A stretch of DNA of 64,000 nt from Site-B1 sp963722665 (GTDB lineage Bacteria; Bacteroidota; Bacteroidia; Flavobacteriales; Flavobacteriaceae): contig CAVRNW010000020.1 in NCBI GenBank assembly GCA_963722665.1, forward strand, positions 62,001-126,000. Reading direction: 5' to 3'. A program made the position numbers and the translations under genes. This document shows positions 9,963-19,183 of this stretch, in pieces. How positions within the stretch are numbered: position 1 is the first letter of the stretch; each line of letters begins with the position of its first letter. The notes under the pieces are model-generated. The model made no database searches, had not been told where the DNA came from, and worked only from the letters and a program-made list of their open reading frames with translations.

Positions 9963-11026
9963 TAGAGGATGTCATCAAAATAATTAACAATTAAGGCAAC
10001 CACATAACTATAACTTTCCATACCACCTTCTTGGTCGTTGGCTTCTAAATAAGCATTGTAAGTGGTTTTAAATAAAGGCTCTGTAGGATTTTGGTAGCTT
10101 TCCCAAAAATCACGAACCTCTTTATAGTTCTTTCTTACTCCTTTATTTATGGTTTCAACTAAAATTTGAAATAATTCAGGATCCCGTTTGTAAACCTCAT
10201 TCACGCAATGTCTTAGAGCAAATGCATAACCAGAGTATACAAAATAAATATCCTTGTGATTTATAGCGGCCATACAGCCCAAGAAATTTGCTTCGTTTTC
10301 TGCTGCATAACCCAACTGATGCGCAATTTCATGACATGTTGTAGTAGGGAATTTATAAACAGGGATCAATGCATCAACGTGTGCCTCGTTGGTTAGCGGG
10401 TTCAAATACCCACTAAATCCCATATAAGTTAATGGTAGGCTGAACATTGATTTTTTAATGCTGGCAGGGTGGTACTTCCAATCTGGATAGTCCTTTTGTA
10501 AATTCGCATAACCATCTGGTGCTTTTTTGAGGATCTCACTTTTACTATATGGTATAACTACTTTAACAGTATCATTATTAGTGATTTCAATTTGAATGGA
10601 ATTCGTTTTCTCAATTAATCTTTTGGTGATGTCAATCAACTGATCTGTTGTGTACTCTTTCTCTATTCCAAGTGATTCATTTAATGGGATCCTGTAATAA
10701 TTCATTCCCCAGAACAAATGAAAAGCAAAATAGATAAGTGCAATAAAGCTAAAAACATCGGCAAACCAACGTTTGGTGTCTTTAGTAAAACGTTTTCCAT
10801 TCTTTACCAGCCACCTGATCATGTAAATTATAGATAGGGCATAAAAAATATCTCCAAAGGAAAAAGGCAACCAGCCAAACACATATCTTAACAGTTTGGA
10901 TGTGAATTGATATAATCCATTGGTGTAGTACGTTTCTATGAATTCATGATTTCTTCCCAGCAGTTTAACAACTAGAAATATTGGGATTATTGAAAAGGCA
11001 ATTAAAGTTTTTTTGTACTTAAACAT
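9962..11026 (-). CDS. DUF3810 domain protein, predicted membrane zinc metallopeptidase
   Basis: 354 residues. Three hydrophobic segments in the first 120 residues (IAFSIIPIFLVVKLL; YALSIIYMIRWLV; FSFIALIYFAFHLFWGMNYY) precede a periplasmic catalytic domain with TTCHEIAHQLGYAAENEANFLG. This HExxH helix followed by ENEAN resembles gluzincin zinc ligands, so a protease activity is inferred, not shown. A TACATTTG element on the minus strand (11038-11031) sits only 4 bases before the ATG, so the mRNA may be nearly leaderless or the start slightly further in. Confidence 0.82.
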   Translation of the reverse strand: MFKYKKTLIAFSIIPIFLVVKLLGRNHEFIETYYTNGLYQFTSKLLRYVFGWLPFSFGDIFYALSIIYMIRWLVKNGKRFTKDTKRWFADVFSFIALIYFAFHLFWGMNYYRIPLNESLGIEKEYTTDQLIDITKRLIEKTNSIQIEITNNDTVKVVIPYSKSEILKKAPDGYANLQKDYPDWKYHPASIKKSMFSLPLTYMGFSGYLNPLTNEAHVDALIPVYKFPTTTCHEIAHQLGYAAENEANFLGCMAAINHKDIYFVYSGYAFALRHCVNEVYKRDPELFQILVETINKGVRKNYKEVRDFWESYQNPTEPLFKTTYNAYLEANDQEGGMESYSYVVALIVNYFDDIL

Positions 11027-11061
11027 TGTTCAAATGTAATTAAAAAAACCAATTCTATTTG

Positions 11062-11069
11062 TACCTTTG
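11062..11069 (+). promoter_or_regulatory. -7 promoter element for pepD
   Basis: TACCTTTG is an exact match to the Bacteroidota primary-sigma -7 consensus TAnnTTTG, 22 bases before the pepD ATG. No TTTG sits at the expected -33 spacing. Confidence 0.55.
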
Positions 11070-11091
11070 AGAGGACTTTAAATTATATAAA

Positions 11092-12553
11092 ATGAATTCA
11101 GAAATATTAAAATTAAAGCCACAAAATCTGTGGAAAAAATTTGCAAAATTAAATGCAGTTCCTAGAGCTTCAAAAAAGGAAGAGCGTGTTATCGCTTTTA
11201 TGAAAGATTTTGGTGAAAATCTTGGTTTTGAAACGATTGAAGACGAAGTAGGAAATGTCATTATAAAAAAACCGGCAACTTCAGGGATGGAAGACAGAAA
11301 AACTGTCGTTTTGCAATCTCATTTGGATATGGTACATCAAAAAAATAATGATACAGATTTTGATTTTGATACCCAAGGAATTGATATGTATATCGATGGC
11401 GATTGGGTCAAGGCAAAAGGAACAACACTTGGGGCAGATAACGGTTTAGGTGTTGCTACAATCATGTCGATATTAGAAAGTAAAGATATTCCTCATCCGG
11501 CTATTGAAGCATTATTTACAATTGATGAAGAAACCGGAATGACTGGAGCTCAAGGATTAAAAGGAGGTTTGTTAGATGGTGATATTTTATTGAATTTAGA
11601 CACAGAAGAAGATGATGAAATTGGAGTAGGTTGTGCAGGAGGAATTGATGTTACAGCAACTAGGACTTATAATGAAGAAGCCACGCCGGAATCCAAAGTT
11701 GGTTATATAGTTAAAGTAAAAGGATTACAAGGCGGACATTCTGGAATGCAAATTCATGAAGGACTTGGTAATTCTAACAAAATATTAAACAGAGTCTTAT
11801 TTGATGGTTTTCAAAACTTCGGAATGCGAATTTCTGAAATTGATGGAGGAAGTTTGCGAAATGCAATTCCAAGAGAAAGTAAAGCAATAGTTGCGATTGA
11901 TGCTGTTCATGAAGAATATTTTTATTGAAGAAATGAAAATTATGGCTGATGAAATTAAGAAAGAACTTAAAACCATGGAACCAGAATTGATTATTGAGGT
12001 TTCTAAAATTGATACACCAGAAAAAATCATGGATTTAGGCGTACAAGAAGGACTTACTAGAGCCTTATATGCAGCTTGGAATGGTGTTTATAGAATGAGT
12101 GCAGATATTCCTGATTTGGTTGAAACATCTAATAACCTTGCAAGAGTTATCGTGAAAGATGGCAATATTAAAATAGGATGTTTAACTCGTAGTTCTGTTG
12201 AAAGTTCTAAAATGGATTTAGCAAATACACTTCGTGCAACATTTGAATTAACTGGATGCGAAGTAGAATTATCTGGAAGTTATCCTGGTTGGACACCAAA
12301 TATGGATTCTGCTATTTTAAAAGTCATGGAAGAATTATATATAAAAATGAATGGTGAGAAACCTCATGTTGCGGCTTGTCATGCAGGACTCGAATGTGGA
12401 ATTCTAGGAACTAATTATCCAGAAATGGATATGATAAGTTTTGGGCCAACCATACGTGGAGCTCATTCTCCAGATGAAAGAGCAAGTATTTCATCGGCAC
12501 AGAAATATTGGAAATTCGTATTGGAGATCCTTAAAAATATTCCTAAAAAGTAA
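11092..12553 (+). pseudogene. pepD: Aminoacyl-histidine dipeptidase (PepD), interrupted by one frameshift
   Basis: M20-family zinc dipeptidase cleaving Xaa-His dipeptides. The first frame (11092-11928) encodes SHLDMVHQKN, GTTLGADNGLGVATIM and TIDEETGMTGAQGL, the metal-ligand and catalytic motifs, then stops early. The second frame (usable from about 11924 to 12553) continues with IEEMKIMADEIKKEL and ends with PTIRGAHSPDERAS. Removing one T from the five-T run at 11919-11923 gives an uninterrupted protein of about 486 residues, the usual PepD length. Both halves keep normal codon use and conserved motifs, so a consensus error or very recent mutation is more likely than an old pseudogene. Confidence 0.9.
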
Positions 12554-12560
12554 ATTAATA

Positions 12561-12588
12561 AAAAAAGCCGCTGAAGAGCGGCTTTTTT
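12561..12588. terminator. Bidirectional rho-independent terminator
   Basis: Stem GCCGCT (12567-12572), loop GAAG, stem AGCGGC (12577-12582), flanked by six A and six T. It lies between the convergent pepD and PPIase genes and can serve both. Confidence 0.9.
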
Positions 12589-12612
12589 ACTATGCAATTT
12601 GTTGTATTTTAA

Positions 12613-13797
12613 TTAATCTTGCGGTTTCACGATTTCAACCATTTCTATTATAAAAATAAGATCTGCTTTTGCAGGAATTGGCCCATTTGCTCTTTCTCCA
12701 TATGCCAAATGATATGGTAAATAGAAAAATGCCTTATCTCCAACTTTCAATTGTGCTACAGCTTCTTTAAAACCGGCGATCATTCTGGCATCCGGACTAA
12801 CCTGCATTGGCATTGGGTCGTACATCTTTCTCTCGACCTTCATCGGGTTTAACATGCCATGTTTTTCTTCAATTTCTCTCTTGTTACTATCAAATAAGCG
12901 ACCATCTGTAAAATATCCTTCATAATTCACTTTAACATTGGCACCTTGCTTTGGTTTTTCTCCATTGCCTTGATTTATGAAATATGTTTTTAGTCCAGAG
13001 GCTAAGGATTTTGCTTTGCTCAGGTAACCATCCAATAATGGTTTTACATCTTTTGCGGCTTCTGCATTTTTAGCTTCTCTTATTTTTTGTTCTTCCTTGG
13101 CTTTTAATTGTTGCTCTTCTCTTAATTTATCCTGTTTCTCCTTAATTTTTGGCAATTCTTCGGTGAAAACTTTTGGAGCATCAAATGTTTTAGCAGCCAA
13201 ACCAACCCTTATAATATTTACTTCCTGAATCACAACATCCTCAATAGGCTTATTACCAGGTTTAGTAGTTTCTACATTAGAAATGGAATCCTGAACTTCA
13301 AGTCCTTTAACCAGTTCACCAAAAACCGTATGTCTGTTGTCCAAATTTGGTGTAGGCACTTCAGTTATAAAGAATTGACTTCCATTTGTAGCAGGCCCGG
13401 AATTAGCCATGGAGAGAATCCCCGGTTTATCATGTTTAAGGTCTGGATGGAATTCATCTTCAAATTTATATCCTGGGCCACCGGAACCTGTTCCTGTTGG
13501 GTCACCACCTTGGATCATAAATTTGTCCATAACCCTGTGAAAAATAATACCATTATAATATTTTTTTCCTTTTAGGGAGTCAGCTATTAAGGGATGATTT
13601 CCTTCAGCTAAAGCCACAAAATTAGCTACAGTTACCGGAGTTTTTTCATATTCTAACTTAGCTACCATCGTACCTTTGTTAGTGACTAATTCAGCATATA
13701 AGCCATCCTCAAGATCTTGATTTTTATTATTACAAGATGTAGCGCTCATTAAAAGAGCAAGTAAGAAAACTGTCATTGGAACTTTTAAAATTTTCAT
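12613..13797 (-). CDS. Lipoprotein peptidyl-prolyl isomerase: cyclophilin fused to FKBP
   Basis: 394 residues with a lipoprotein signal ending in the lipobox SATSC near residue 22. A cyclophilin domain (about 30-195) has YYNGIIFHRVMDKFMIQGGDP and GILSMANSGPATNGSQFFIT. A charged, probably coiled, linker (about 210-260, rich in E, K and Q) joins it to an FKBP domain (about 270-392) with VKVNYEGYFTDGRLFDSN and FFYLPYHLAYGERANG. Both folds catalyse proline isomerisation of periplasmic or surface-exposed proteins. It follows gldI by 1 base, suggesting a role with gldI in folding exported proteins. Confidence 0.93.
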   Translation of the reverse strand: MKILKVPMTVFLLALLMSATSCNNKNQDLEDGLYAELVTNKGTMVAKLEYEKTPVTVANFVALAEGNHPLIADSLKGKKYYNGIIFHRVMDKFMIQGGDPTGTGSGGPGYKFEDEFHPDLKHDKPGILSMANSGPATNGSQFFITEVPTPNLDNRHTVFGELVKGLEVQDSISNVETTKPGNKPIEDVVIQEVNIIRVGLAAKTFDAPKVFTEELPKIKEKQDKLREEQQLKAKEEQKIREAKNAEAAKDVKPLLDGYLSKAKSLASGLKTYFINQGNGEKPKQGANVKVNYEGYFTDGRLFDSNKREIEEKHGMLNPMKVERKMYDPMPMQVSPDARMIAGFKEAVAQLKVGDKAFFYLPYHLAYGERANGPIPAKADLIFIIEMVEIVKPQD

Positions 13798-13798
13798 A

Positions 13799-14344
13799 TT
13801 AATTAGATTCGTTTTTTGTTATTGAATTTACTGTAACTTCACATATTATTGGAACATTGGTTCCTATTTTGTCATTATCACCGTAATAGCCAAATGCCTT
13901 TTGAGAAGGAAATAAAAAAGTCACTGTTTCATCTTTTTTCATAAGTTTAAGGCCTTCACGCAAACCGGAAAACAGTTTTTCCTGATCCATGGTGTAATTT
14001 CTGGTCTTTAATTCTTCCTTTGAATAAATAATCTTGCCATTAATTCGTCTTATGTCAAAATTAAAATTTATCAGATCGCCAAATTGTGCAGTAGTGGTAT
14101 CTAAACTTTTCTCAGAGTTGTAAGTATACCAAAATCCGTTTGATGAAGCAATATATTTCTTGTCAGGATTCTCTTTCATGTAGGTTTCGAACAACTTTTT
14201 TTGCTTTTCATGTAAAGCTTTATTTCTGACAACAGAAGCATCCAAAAAAGTTCCTGTTTTAACTAAAACAGGTTTACGAGACTCCGGAGATTTACAAGAA
14301 ATAAATACGAAAAGTATTACAATAATCGATATTAATTTAGTCAT
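13799..14344 (-). CDS. gldI: Gliding motility-associated peptidyl-prolyl isomerase GldI
   Basis: 181-residue FKBP-type lipoprotein; the signal sequence ends at the lipobox FISC (about residue 17). The FKBP core includes FSGLREGLKLMKKDETVTFLF and SQKAFGYYGDNDKIGTNVPI. GldI is a periplasmic foldase needed for gliding and type IX secretion function in Flavobacterium. Its start overlaps the nrnA-like stop by ATGA, and the two-domain PPIase follows, an arrangement common in flavobacteria. The presence of gldI alone does not prove that this organism glides. Confidence 0.88.
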   Translation of the reverse strand: MTKLISIIVILFVFISCKSPESRKPVLVKTGTFLDASVVRNKALHEKQKKLFETYMKENPDKKYIASSNGFWYTYNSEKSLDTTTAQFGDLINFNFDIRRINGKIIYSKEELKTRNYTMDQEKLFSGLREGLKLMKKDETVTFLFPSQKAFGYYGDNDKIGTNVPIICEVTVNSITKNESN

Positions 14345-15363
14345 TTTTTGAGGTCTTCTTTATAGTCCGCCAAGATACTAATAAATTTTTCAACTGTTTT
14401 GCTCAAAGATAAATTACTTCGCCCTCCAGCAGCATTTGTATGACCACCACCATCAAAATGTGCTCTGGCAAATTCGTTCACTGAGAAATTCCCATTGGAC
14501 CTAAATGATATCTTAATGATACCTTCCTGCTTATGTTCAATAAAAATAGCAGCAAATACAACGTCTTTCAATGATAACCCATAATTAACAACTCCCTCGG
14601 TATCTCCTTTCCTAAAATTATATTTGTTTAGTTCTTTTTGCGATAATGTTATATAGGAAGTACTTAATTCCGGGATTACTTTTAAATTATTCAGAGCACA
14701 ACCAAGAAGTTGTAGCCTGCTGTAGCTATTTGTGTCATACACCTGGTTATGAATAATTGAGTTTTGAATTCCTTTATCAATTAGGTCGGCGACAACTCTG
14801 TGAGTCGTGCTTGTGGTTGAAGAAAATCTGAAAGAGCCTGTGTCTGTCATAATTCCTGTATAGAGACAGGTTCCAATATTGTCATCAATAAGATGACCTT
14901 CACCAAGCAAGACTATAAAATGGTAGATCATTTGGCTTGTTGAACAAATAGCAACATCAGAATATATATATTTTGCGTAATCATCTGGCTGTTGGTGATG
15001 ATCTATCATTATTTTTAATGCATTGCTTTTATTTAAACAGATTGCCATATCTCCTGCTCGTTCCAAAGAATTGAAATCCAGAGTAAAAATAATGTCAGCA
15101 TTATTAATGAAATCGTCACCTATCTCTTTGTTGGTTTCATAATTCCTTATTATTTGTTGACCAGGCATCCATTTTAAGAATTCAGGATAGTCATTCGGCA
15201 TAATAACACTTACGTCATGATTTAGTTTTATTAAAAAATGATATAAGCCTAAACTAGATCCAATGGCATCACCATCAGGGTTTTTGTGAGAAACAATAAC
15301 AATTTTTTTCGGTGAAGATAGTAGCAGTTTAACCTTCACTAAATCCTTTTTATTCATAGACAA
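14341..15363 (-). CDS. nrnA: DHH-family phosphoesterase (NrnA-like nanoRNase/pAp phosphatase)
   Basis: 340 residues. The DHH domain has SHKNPDGDAIGSSLGLYHFL (about 25-44), FTLDFNSLERAG and IMIDHHQQPDDYA with the DHH triad; the C-terminal DHHA1 domain ends with FDGGGHTNAAGGRS, the substrate-binding GGGH motif. These enzymes use Mn2+ to degrade 2-5 nt RNAs and dephosphorylate pAp. First gene of the nrnA-gldI-PPIase transcription unit, divergent from ndk. Confidence 0.92.
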   Translation of the reverse strand: MSMNKKDLVKVKLLLSSPKKIVIVSHKNPDGDAIGSSLGLYHFLIKLNHDVSVIMPNDYPEFLKWMPGQQIIRNYETNKEIGDDFINNADIIFTLDFNSLERAGDMAICLNKSNALKIMIDHHQQPDDYAKYIYSDVAICSTSQMIYHFIVLLGEGHLIDDNIGTCLYTGIMTDTGSFRFSSTTSTTHRVVADLIDKGIQNSIIHNQVYDTNSYSRLQLLGCALNNLKVIPELSTSYITLSQKELNKYNFRKGDTEGVVNYGLSLKDVVFAAIFIEHKQEGIIKISFRSNGNFSVNEFARAHFDGGGHTNAAGGRSNLSLSKTVEKFISILADYKEDLKK

Positions 15364-15521
15364 CGAATATACAATTAATATGAAAATTTTTAAACTTCTA
15401 GTGCTACTTTTAAACCTTGTTATTTAATGAATGTTAATTGGGTTTTGATTACTGAATAAATTCTAAAATAGAAAAAAGTCTATTAAAAATTATTCTGTAA
15501 TTTGCATCTGGTCTAATAAGA

Positions 15522-15552
15522 TTTGAAAGTAAATATAAAAATATTACATTTG
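15522..15552 (+). promoter_or_regulatory. Bacteroidota-type promoter for ndk
   Basis: TTTG at 15522-15525 (-33 element) and TACATTTG at 15545-15552 (-7 element), 19 bases apart, match the flavobacterial consensus TTTG-N19-TAnnTTTG. Transcription would begin near 15559, giving a leader of about 100 bases. The rest of the 298-base spacer 15364-15661 shows no other supported feature. Confidence 0.75.
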
Positions 15553-15661
15553 CCCGAAGCTTACAGAATATTCTAAATTATGGAGTAAGGATTTTTAAAT
15601 TGGAAGTTCACGAAGACCTATTATCAAAATTAAAAATATCTTAGTAAATTAAAAAGAACAT

Positions 15662-16081
15662 ATGGCAACAAACAGAACATTTACAATGCTTAAGCCAGAT
15701 GCTGTTGAAAAAGGACACATTGGTGCAATTTTAGAGAAAATAACTGCTTCAGGATTTAGAATTGTAGCAATGAAGTTAACCCAGATGACGAGATCTGATG
15801 CTAAGACATTTTATGCGATTCATAAAGATAGACCATTCTATGGTGAATTGGTAGACTATATGACACGTGGTCCAATAGTTTCTGCAATTTTAGAAAAGGA
15901 AAATGCTGTTGACGATTTTAGAACACTTATAGGAGCTACTAATCCAACAGAAGCAGCAGATGGTACTATTCGTAAACTATTTGCAGAATCAATAAGTGAA
16001 AATGCAGTGCACGGAAGTGACAGTGATGAAAACGCAAAAATTGAAGGACGTTTTCATTTTTCCGGGCGAGAAATGTTTTAA
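15662..16081 (+). CDS. ndk: Nucleoside-diphosphate kinase
   Basis: 139 residues, the standard length. TFTMLKPDAVEKGHIG opens the protein, and SENAVHGSDSDENA carries the catalytic His that is phosphorylated during transfer of the gamma-phosphate between nucleotides. Monocistronic: its own promoter lies upstream and a strong terminator follows. Confidence 0.98.
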   Translation: MATNRTFTMLKPDAVEKGHIGAILEKITASGFRIVAMKLTQMTRSDAKTFYAIHKDRPFYGELVDYMTRGPIVSAILEKENAVDDFRTLIGATNPTEAADGTIRKLFAESISENAVHGSDSDENAKIEGRFHFSGREMF

Positions 16082-16101
16082 TAAATAAAAAGTTAACAAA
16101 T

Positions 16102-16132
16102 AAAAAACGCAACCATCTGGTTGCGTTTTTTT
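16102..16132. terminator. Rho-independent terminator after ndk
   Basis: Arms CGCAACCA (16108-16115) and TGGTTGCG (16118-16125) flanked by six A and seven T. It lies between convergent ndk and the cold-shock gene and is probably bidirectional. Confidence 0.88.
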
Positions 16133-16157
16133 GTTCTAAAAAGTTTAAGCGTATATA

Positions 16158-16349
16158 TTAGATAACTTTTACGTTTACTGCGTTTAATCCTTTTTTTCCT
16201 TCTGTTAGATCGAATTCAACTTCGTCGCCTTCGCGAATTTCATCAATTAGACCTGAAAAGTGCACAAAGTGCTCCTTGTTTGAACCTTCTTCTGTTATGA
16301 ATCCAAATCCTTTGGCGTCATTGAAGAACTTAACTGTTCCTTTACTCAT
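16158..16349 (-). CDS. Cold shock domain protein (CspA family)
   Basis: 63-residue single cold-shock domain. MSKGTVKFFNDAKGFGFI contains RNP-1 (KGFGFI) and EHFVHFSGL contains the RNP-2-like motif with FVHFS. It binds single-stranded RNA or DNA and is predicted to be an RNA chaperone. Confidence 0.96.
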   Translation of the reverse strand: MSKGTVKFFNDAKGFGFITEEGSNKEHFVHFSGLIDEIREGDEVEFDLTEGKKGLNAVNVKVI

Positions 16350-16380
16350 TGTTTTAATATTTAATTTTATTTATAAGTTG

Positions 16381-16388
16381 CAAACATA
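16381..16388 (-). promoter_or_regulatory. -7 promoter element for the cold-shock gene
   Basis: The minus strand reads TATGTTTG, an exact TAnnTTTG match, 31 bases before the ATG. The leader would be only about 25 bases, unlike the long structured leader of E. coli cspA. No -33 TTTG at the right spacing. Confidence 0.5.
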
Positions 16389-16492
16389 GTGCCAATTATT
16401 TTACTAATACGTGTTTTTTGAAAAAATTATTTATTTTTTTTGAAAAAAGTTCTGATTTCGCCCTAAAAATTGACCAAATAATGAATTGAGAT

Positions 16493-16789
16493 CTATTTTA
16501 ACACCAATTTTTTTATTAAATCCTTGCCCAAAGCTTCGTTCAACATGGCAATGATCTTTTCCTTGCCATAACTTAGTTCTTCTCGCAGTACTGAAGAACT
16601 CAATTGAACATATAATGTATTTCTTTCGAGTTTGACGGCTGTTGTGTAGCTGTTTACACCGTTGCCCATTATCGCACTCCATGCATCAGCCACATTAATT
16701 TTATCCAGCCCTGTCTGCAACCGATTGGTTTCTACAAATTCTTTAAGTGCTTCAGATATACTGATATGTTCGTTATGGCGTCTGGTCAT
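16493..16789 (-). CDS. DUF721 (DciA-like) protein
   Basis: 98 residues. The core KINVADAWSAIMGNGVNSYTT followed by NTLYVQLSSSVLREELSYGK is the DUF721 signature. DciA proteins of this family load or assist the replicative helicase in bacteria without DnaC; short DUF721 proteins in Bacteroidota are presumed relatives. It overlaps the upstream lipoprotein stop by 1 base and is in an operon with recF, consistent with a role in replication or repair. Confidence 0.85.
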   Translation of the reverse strand: MTRRHNEHISISEALKEFVETNRLQTGLDKINVADAWSAIMGNGVNSYTTAVKLERNTLYVQLSSSVLREELSYGKEKIIAMLNEALGKDLIKKLVLK

Positions 16790-17205
16790 TATTCTATCTT
16801 TAATGGAACGTAACGTTTGTATAAATATACATTTTTATTGCTGTTGATTATTTTGAGTTGTTCACTATTGGCAATTAGAATTGTTTCTTTCCAACTATCG
16901 AAAGGTGTATTATAATAAATGTTTAAACTGTCATTTTCAATTATGACTTTAAAGGCTTCAGAAGTGTTGAACGCCGTAAATTTTCCATCAAAGCTTGGTT
17001 TTAATTTTTTCCTGAATCCTGTTAAACTATCTGAAACAAAGAAATAGTCAATAGTTTCATTATAACTGTAATCGCGTTCGGTTCCATCGGCTAATAAAAC
17101 CTTTTCAATTTCCCAGTAACCTGGAATATGGGTGATGTAGGTTTCCACGTTTTCCTTGCAACCTGCCATGATAATTACAAATAATACTATTATTAGCCGT
17201 TTCAT
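16789..17205 (-). CDS. Small lipoprotein, lipocalin-like
   Basis: 138 residues with lipoprotein signal MKRLIIVLFVIIMAGC (lipidated Cys16). The body (IPGYWEIEKVLLADGTERDYSYN) starts with a G-x-W motif typical of lipocalin-like or DUF4488-like beta-barrel lipoproteins, followed by alternating beta strands. Ligand unknown. It overlaps recF upstream by 4 bases and the DUF721 gene downstream by 1 base, so it is transcribed with recF, an arrangement seen in other flavobacteria; the functional reason is unclear. Confidence 0.75.
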   Translation of the reverse strand: MKRLIIVLFVIIMAGCKENVETYITHIPGYWEIEKVLLADGTERDYSYNETIDYFFVSDSLTGFRKKLKPSFDGKFTAFNTSEAFKVIIENDSLNIYYNTPFDSWKETILIANSEQLKIINSNKNVYLYKRYVPLKIE

Positions 17206-18281
17206 AGTTTGAATATTTTGTAAGATTGATGTGTTTGCTTTACGACATCTTCTGTTCTTTTTGCATGTGTATCACTAATGAATAACTGACCAAAATTCTC
17301 ATCATCTACCAGTTTAATCAATTGTGCGACTCGTTGTTCGTCCAGTTTGTCAAAAATATCATCTAACAACAGGATAGGATTTACTCCGCTATGATCTTTG
17401 ATAAAATCAAATTGGGCAAGTTTTAAGGCTACAAGAAAAGATTTTTGTTGGCCCTGACTGCCAAATTTCTTGATGGCATAGTCCTCAATATTAAAAACCA
17501 GATCATCTTTATGAATTCCGACACTTGTATACTGAAGCGCTCTATCCTTATTTATATTTTCTTCCAATAACTTAGTTAGATCATTTTCAAACAGATCGCT
17601 TTTATAAGTAATATTAACCGCCTCATTCCCATTGCAAATAGTCTTATATTGTTCTTTAAATATTGGAATGAATTCTATTAAAAAATCATTTCTTTTTTTA
17701 AAAATATTAGAGCCAATGTCGCTTAGTTGTTGGTTGTAAATATCTAATGTATCAACGTTGAAAGTATTGTTAACTGCAAAGTATTTTAACAAAGAATTAC
17801 GTTGGATAAGGACCTTGTTGTATGTTATTAAATCATTCAAATAGCCTTTGTCACTTTGTGAAATAACACTATCAATAAATTTTCGGCGTATGTCGCTACC
17901 CTCAATGATCAAATCTCTGTCTGCAGGAGATATAATTACCAATGGAAGAAATCCTATATGGTCACTAAATTTATCATAAGATTTTGAATTGCGTTTAATA
18001 ATTTTCTTATGGCCTCGCTTTAAACTGACAATTATTTTTTCAAGTTTAGCTCCTTTTTTATACTCACCATCAATGACAAAAAAATCTTCGTTATGTTTGA
18101 TGTTTTGAGTTGCCACAGGATTAAAATAGCTTTTTCCAAATGACAAATGGTAGATCGCATCCAGTATATTTGTTTTGCCTATCCCATTTTGCCCTACAAA
18201 ACAGTTTATTTTTTCGTCAAAACTGAATTTTTTTGAATCAAAATTTTTATAGTTAACAAGTGACAGCGATTTTAGAATCAT
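17202..18281 (-). CDS. recF: DNA replication and repair protein RecF
   Basis: 359 residues, normal length. Walker A FVGQNGIGKTNILDAIYHL (about 28-46), the ABC-type signature region KKFGSQGQQKSFLVALKLAQ and Walker B PILLLDDIFDKLD are all present. RecF binds DNA in an ATP-dependent manner and with RecOR helps load RecA at gaps. First gene of the recF-lipoprotein-DUF721 operon. Confidence 0.96.
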   Translation of the reverse strand: MILKSLSLVNYKNFDSKKFSFDEKINCFVGQNGIGKTNILDAIYHLSFGKSYFNPVATQNIKHNEDFFVIDGEYKKGAKLEKIIVSLKRGHKKIIKRNSKSYDKFSDHIGFLPLVIISPADRDLIIEGSDIRRKFIDSVISQSDKGYLNDLITYNKVLIQRNSLLKYFAVNNTFNVDTLDIYNQQLSDIGSNIFKKRNDFLIEFIPIFKEQYKTICNGNEAVNITYKSDLFENDLTKLLEENINKDRALQYTSVGIHKDDLVFNIEDYAIKKFGSQGQQKSFLVALKLAQFDFIKDHSGVNPILLLDDIFDKLDEQRVAQLIKLVDDENFGQLFISDTHAKRTEDVVKQTHQSYKIFKL

Positions 18282-18378
18282 AAAATTTGAAAATTGAAGC
18301 TGTTTTAAATAAAAAATAGGATGTGCAAATTATTGAAAAATAACAAATAAATAACCCTTTAAATACCAATAAATATTT

Positions 18379-18386
18379 TATTTTTG
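18379..18386 (+). promoter_or_regulatory. -7 promoter element for the TPR gene
   Basis: TATTTTTG matches TAnnTTTG exactly. It overlaps the upstream alternative start at 18384, which favours ATG 18408 as the true start. Confidence 0.55.
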
Positions 18387-18407
18387 CCACGCATTAAAAA
18401 AGTACAT

Positions 18408-19178
18408 ATGGCAACTTATAAGAAAAGAGGGTATAAACCAAAAACCAAAGCGGAAAAAGTTGAGGCAATTGAAGAACAATCAGCAACTGCTGAGGTATTT
18501 AAGACATTAGATGAAAGCGCTTCTAAAACTGAAGAATGGGTTGCAGCTAACCAAAAATATATCTTTATAGTTATAGGACTTGTAGCTGCGGTTGTATTGG
18601 GTTATTTGGGTTACAACAAATATATAGCAGAACCTAAACAGGAATCTGCAATGAACGATATGTATCATGCACAGACCATGTTCAACGAGGCAATTTTAGG
18701 CACTCAGGTTGAGAAGGATTCATTATTCACTCTAGCATTGAATGGCAGTGGAGGTAAATTCGGGTTGCTGGATATAATCAATGAATACAAGGGAACACCT
18801 GCTGCTAATTTATCTAATTATTATGCAGGAATGTCTTATTTGCAAATGAAGGATTATAAGAATGCAATTGCCTATTTGAGTAAATATAGTTCTGATGATG
18901 AAGCGACAGCTCCGATAGCTAAAGGTGGAATTGGCGATGCTTTTGTACAGCTGGATCAACTGGAGGATGCTTTAGGTTACTATGAAGAGGCTGCGAAAAT
19001 GAGAAAAAATGACTTCACAACTCCAATGTACCTTTATAAAGGAGGAACCATTGCTCTTGAATTAGGAAAGGCAGAAAAAGCACTTCAACATTTTAATAAA
19101 ATAAAAGAAGACTATCCAAAATCAGCTGAAGCAGCAAATGTAGATGTGTTTATTGGAAAAGCGGAAGCACTGAAATAG
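18408..19178 (+). CDS. Membrane-anchored TPR protein
   Basis: About 256 residues from ATG 18408. An upstream in-frame codon at 18384 lies inside the predicted -7 promoter element, so it is rejected. A charged N-terminal stretch (about 1-45) leads to one membrane segment YIFIVIGLVAAVVLGYLGY (about 52-70). The periplasmic part has TPR-like helices: LSNYYAGMSYLQMKDYKNAI, GDAFVQLDQLEDALGYYEEA and ALELGKAEKALQHFNKI. This resembles the YfgM family of membrane-anchored TPR chaperone partners. ribH follows after 5 bases. Confidence 0.86.
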   Translation: MATYKKRGYKPKTKAEKVEAIEEQSATAEVFKTLDESASKTEEWVAANQKYIFIVIGLVAAVVLGYLGYNKYIAEPKQESAMNDMYHAQTMFNEAILGTQVEKDSLFTLALNGSGGKFGLLDIINEYKGTPAANLSNYYAGMSYLQMKDYKNAIAYLSKYSSDDEATAPIAKGGIGDAFVQLDQLEDALGYYEEAAKMRKNDFTTPMYLYKGGTIALELGKAEKALQHFNKIKEDYPKSAEAANVDVFIGKAEALK

Positions 19179-19183
19179 ATCAA

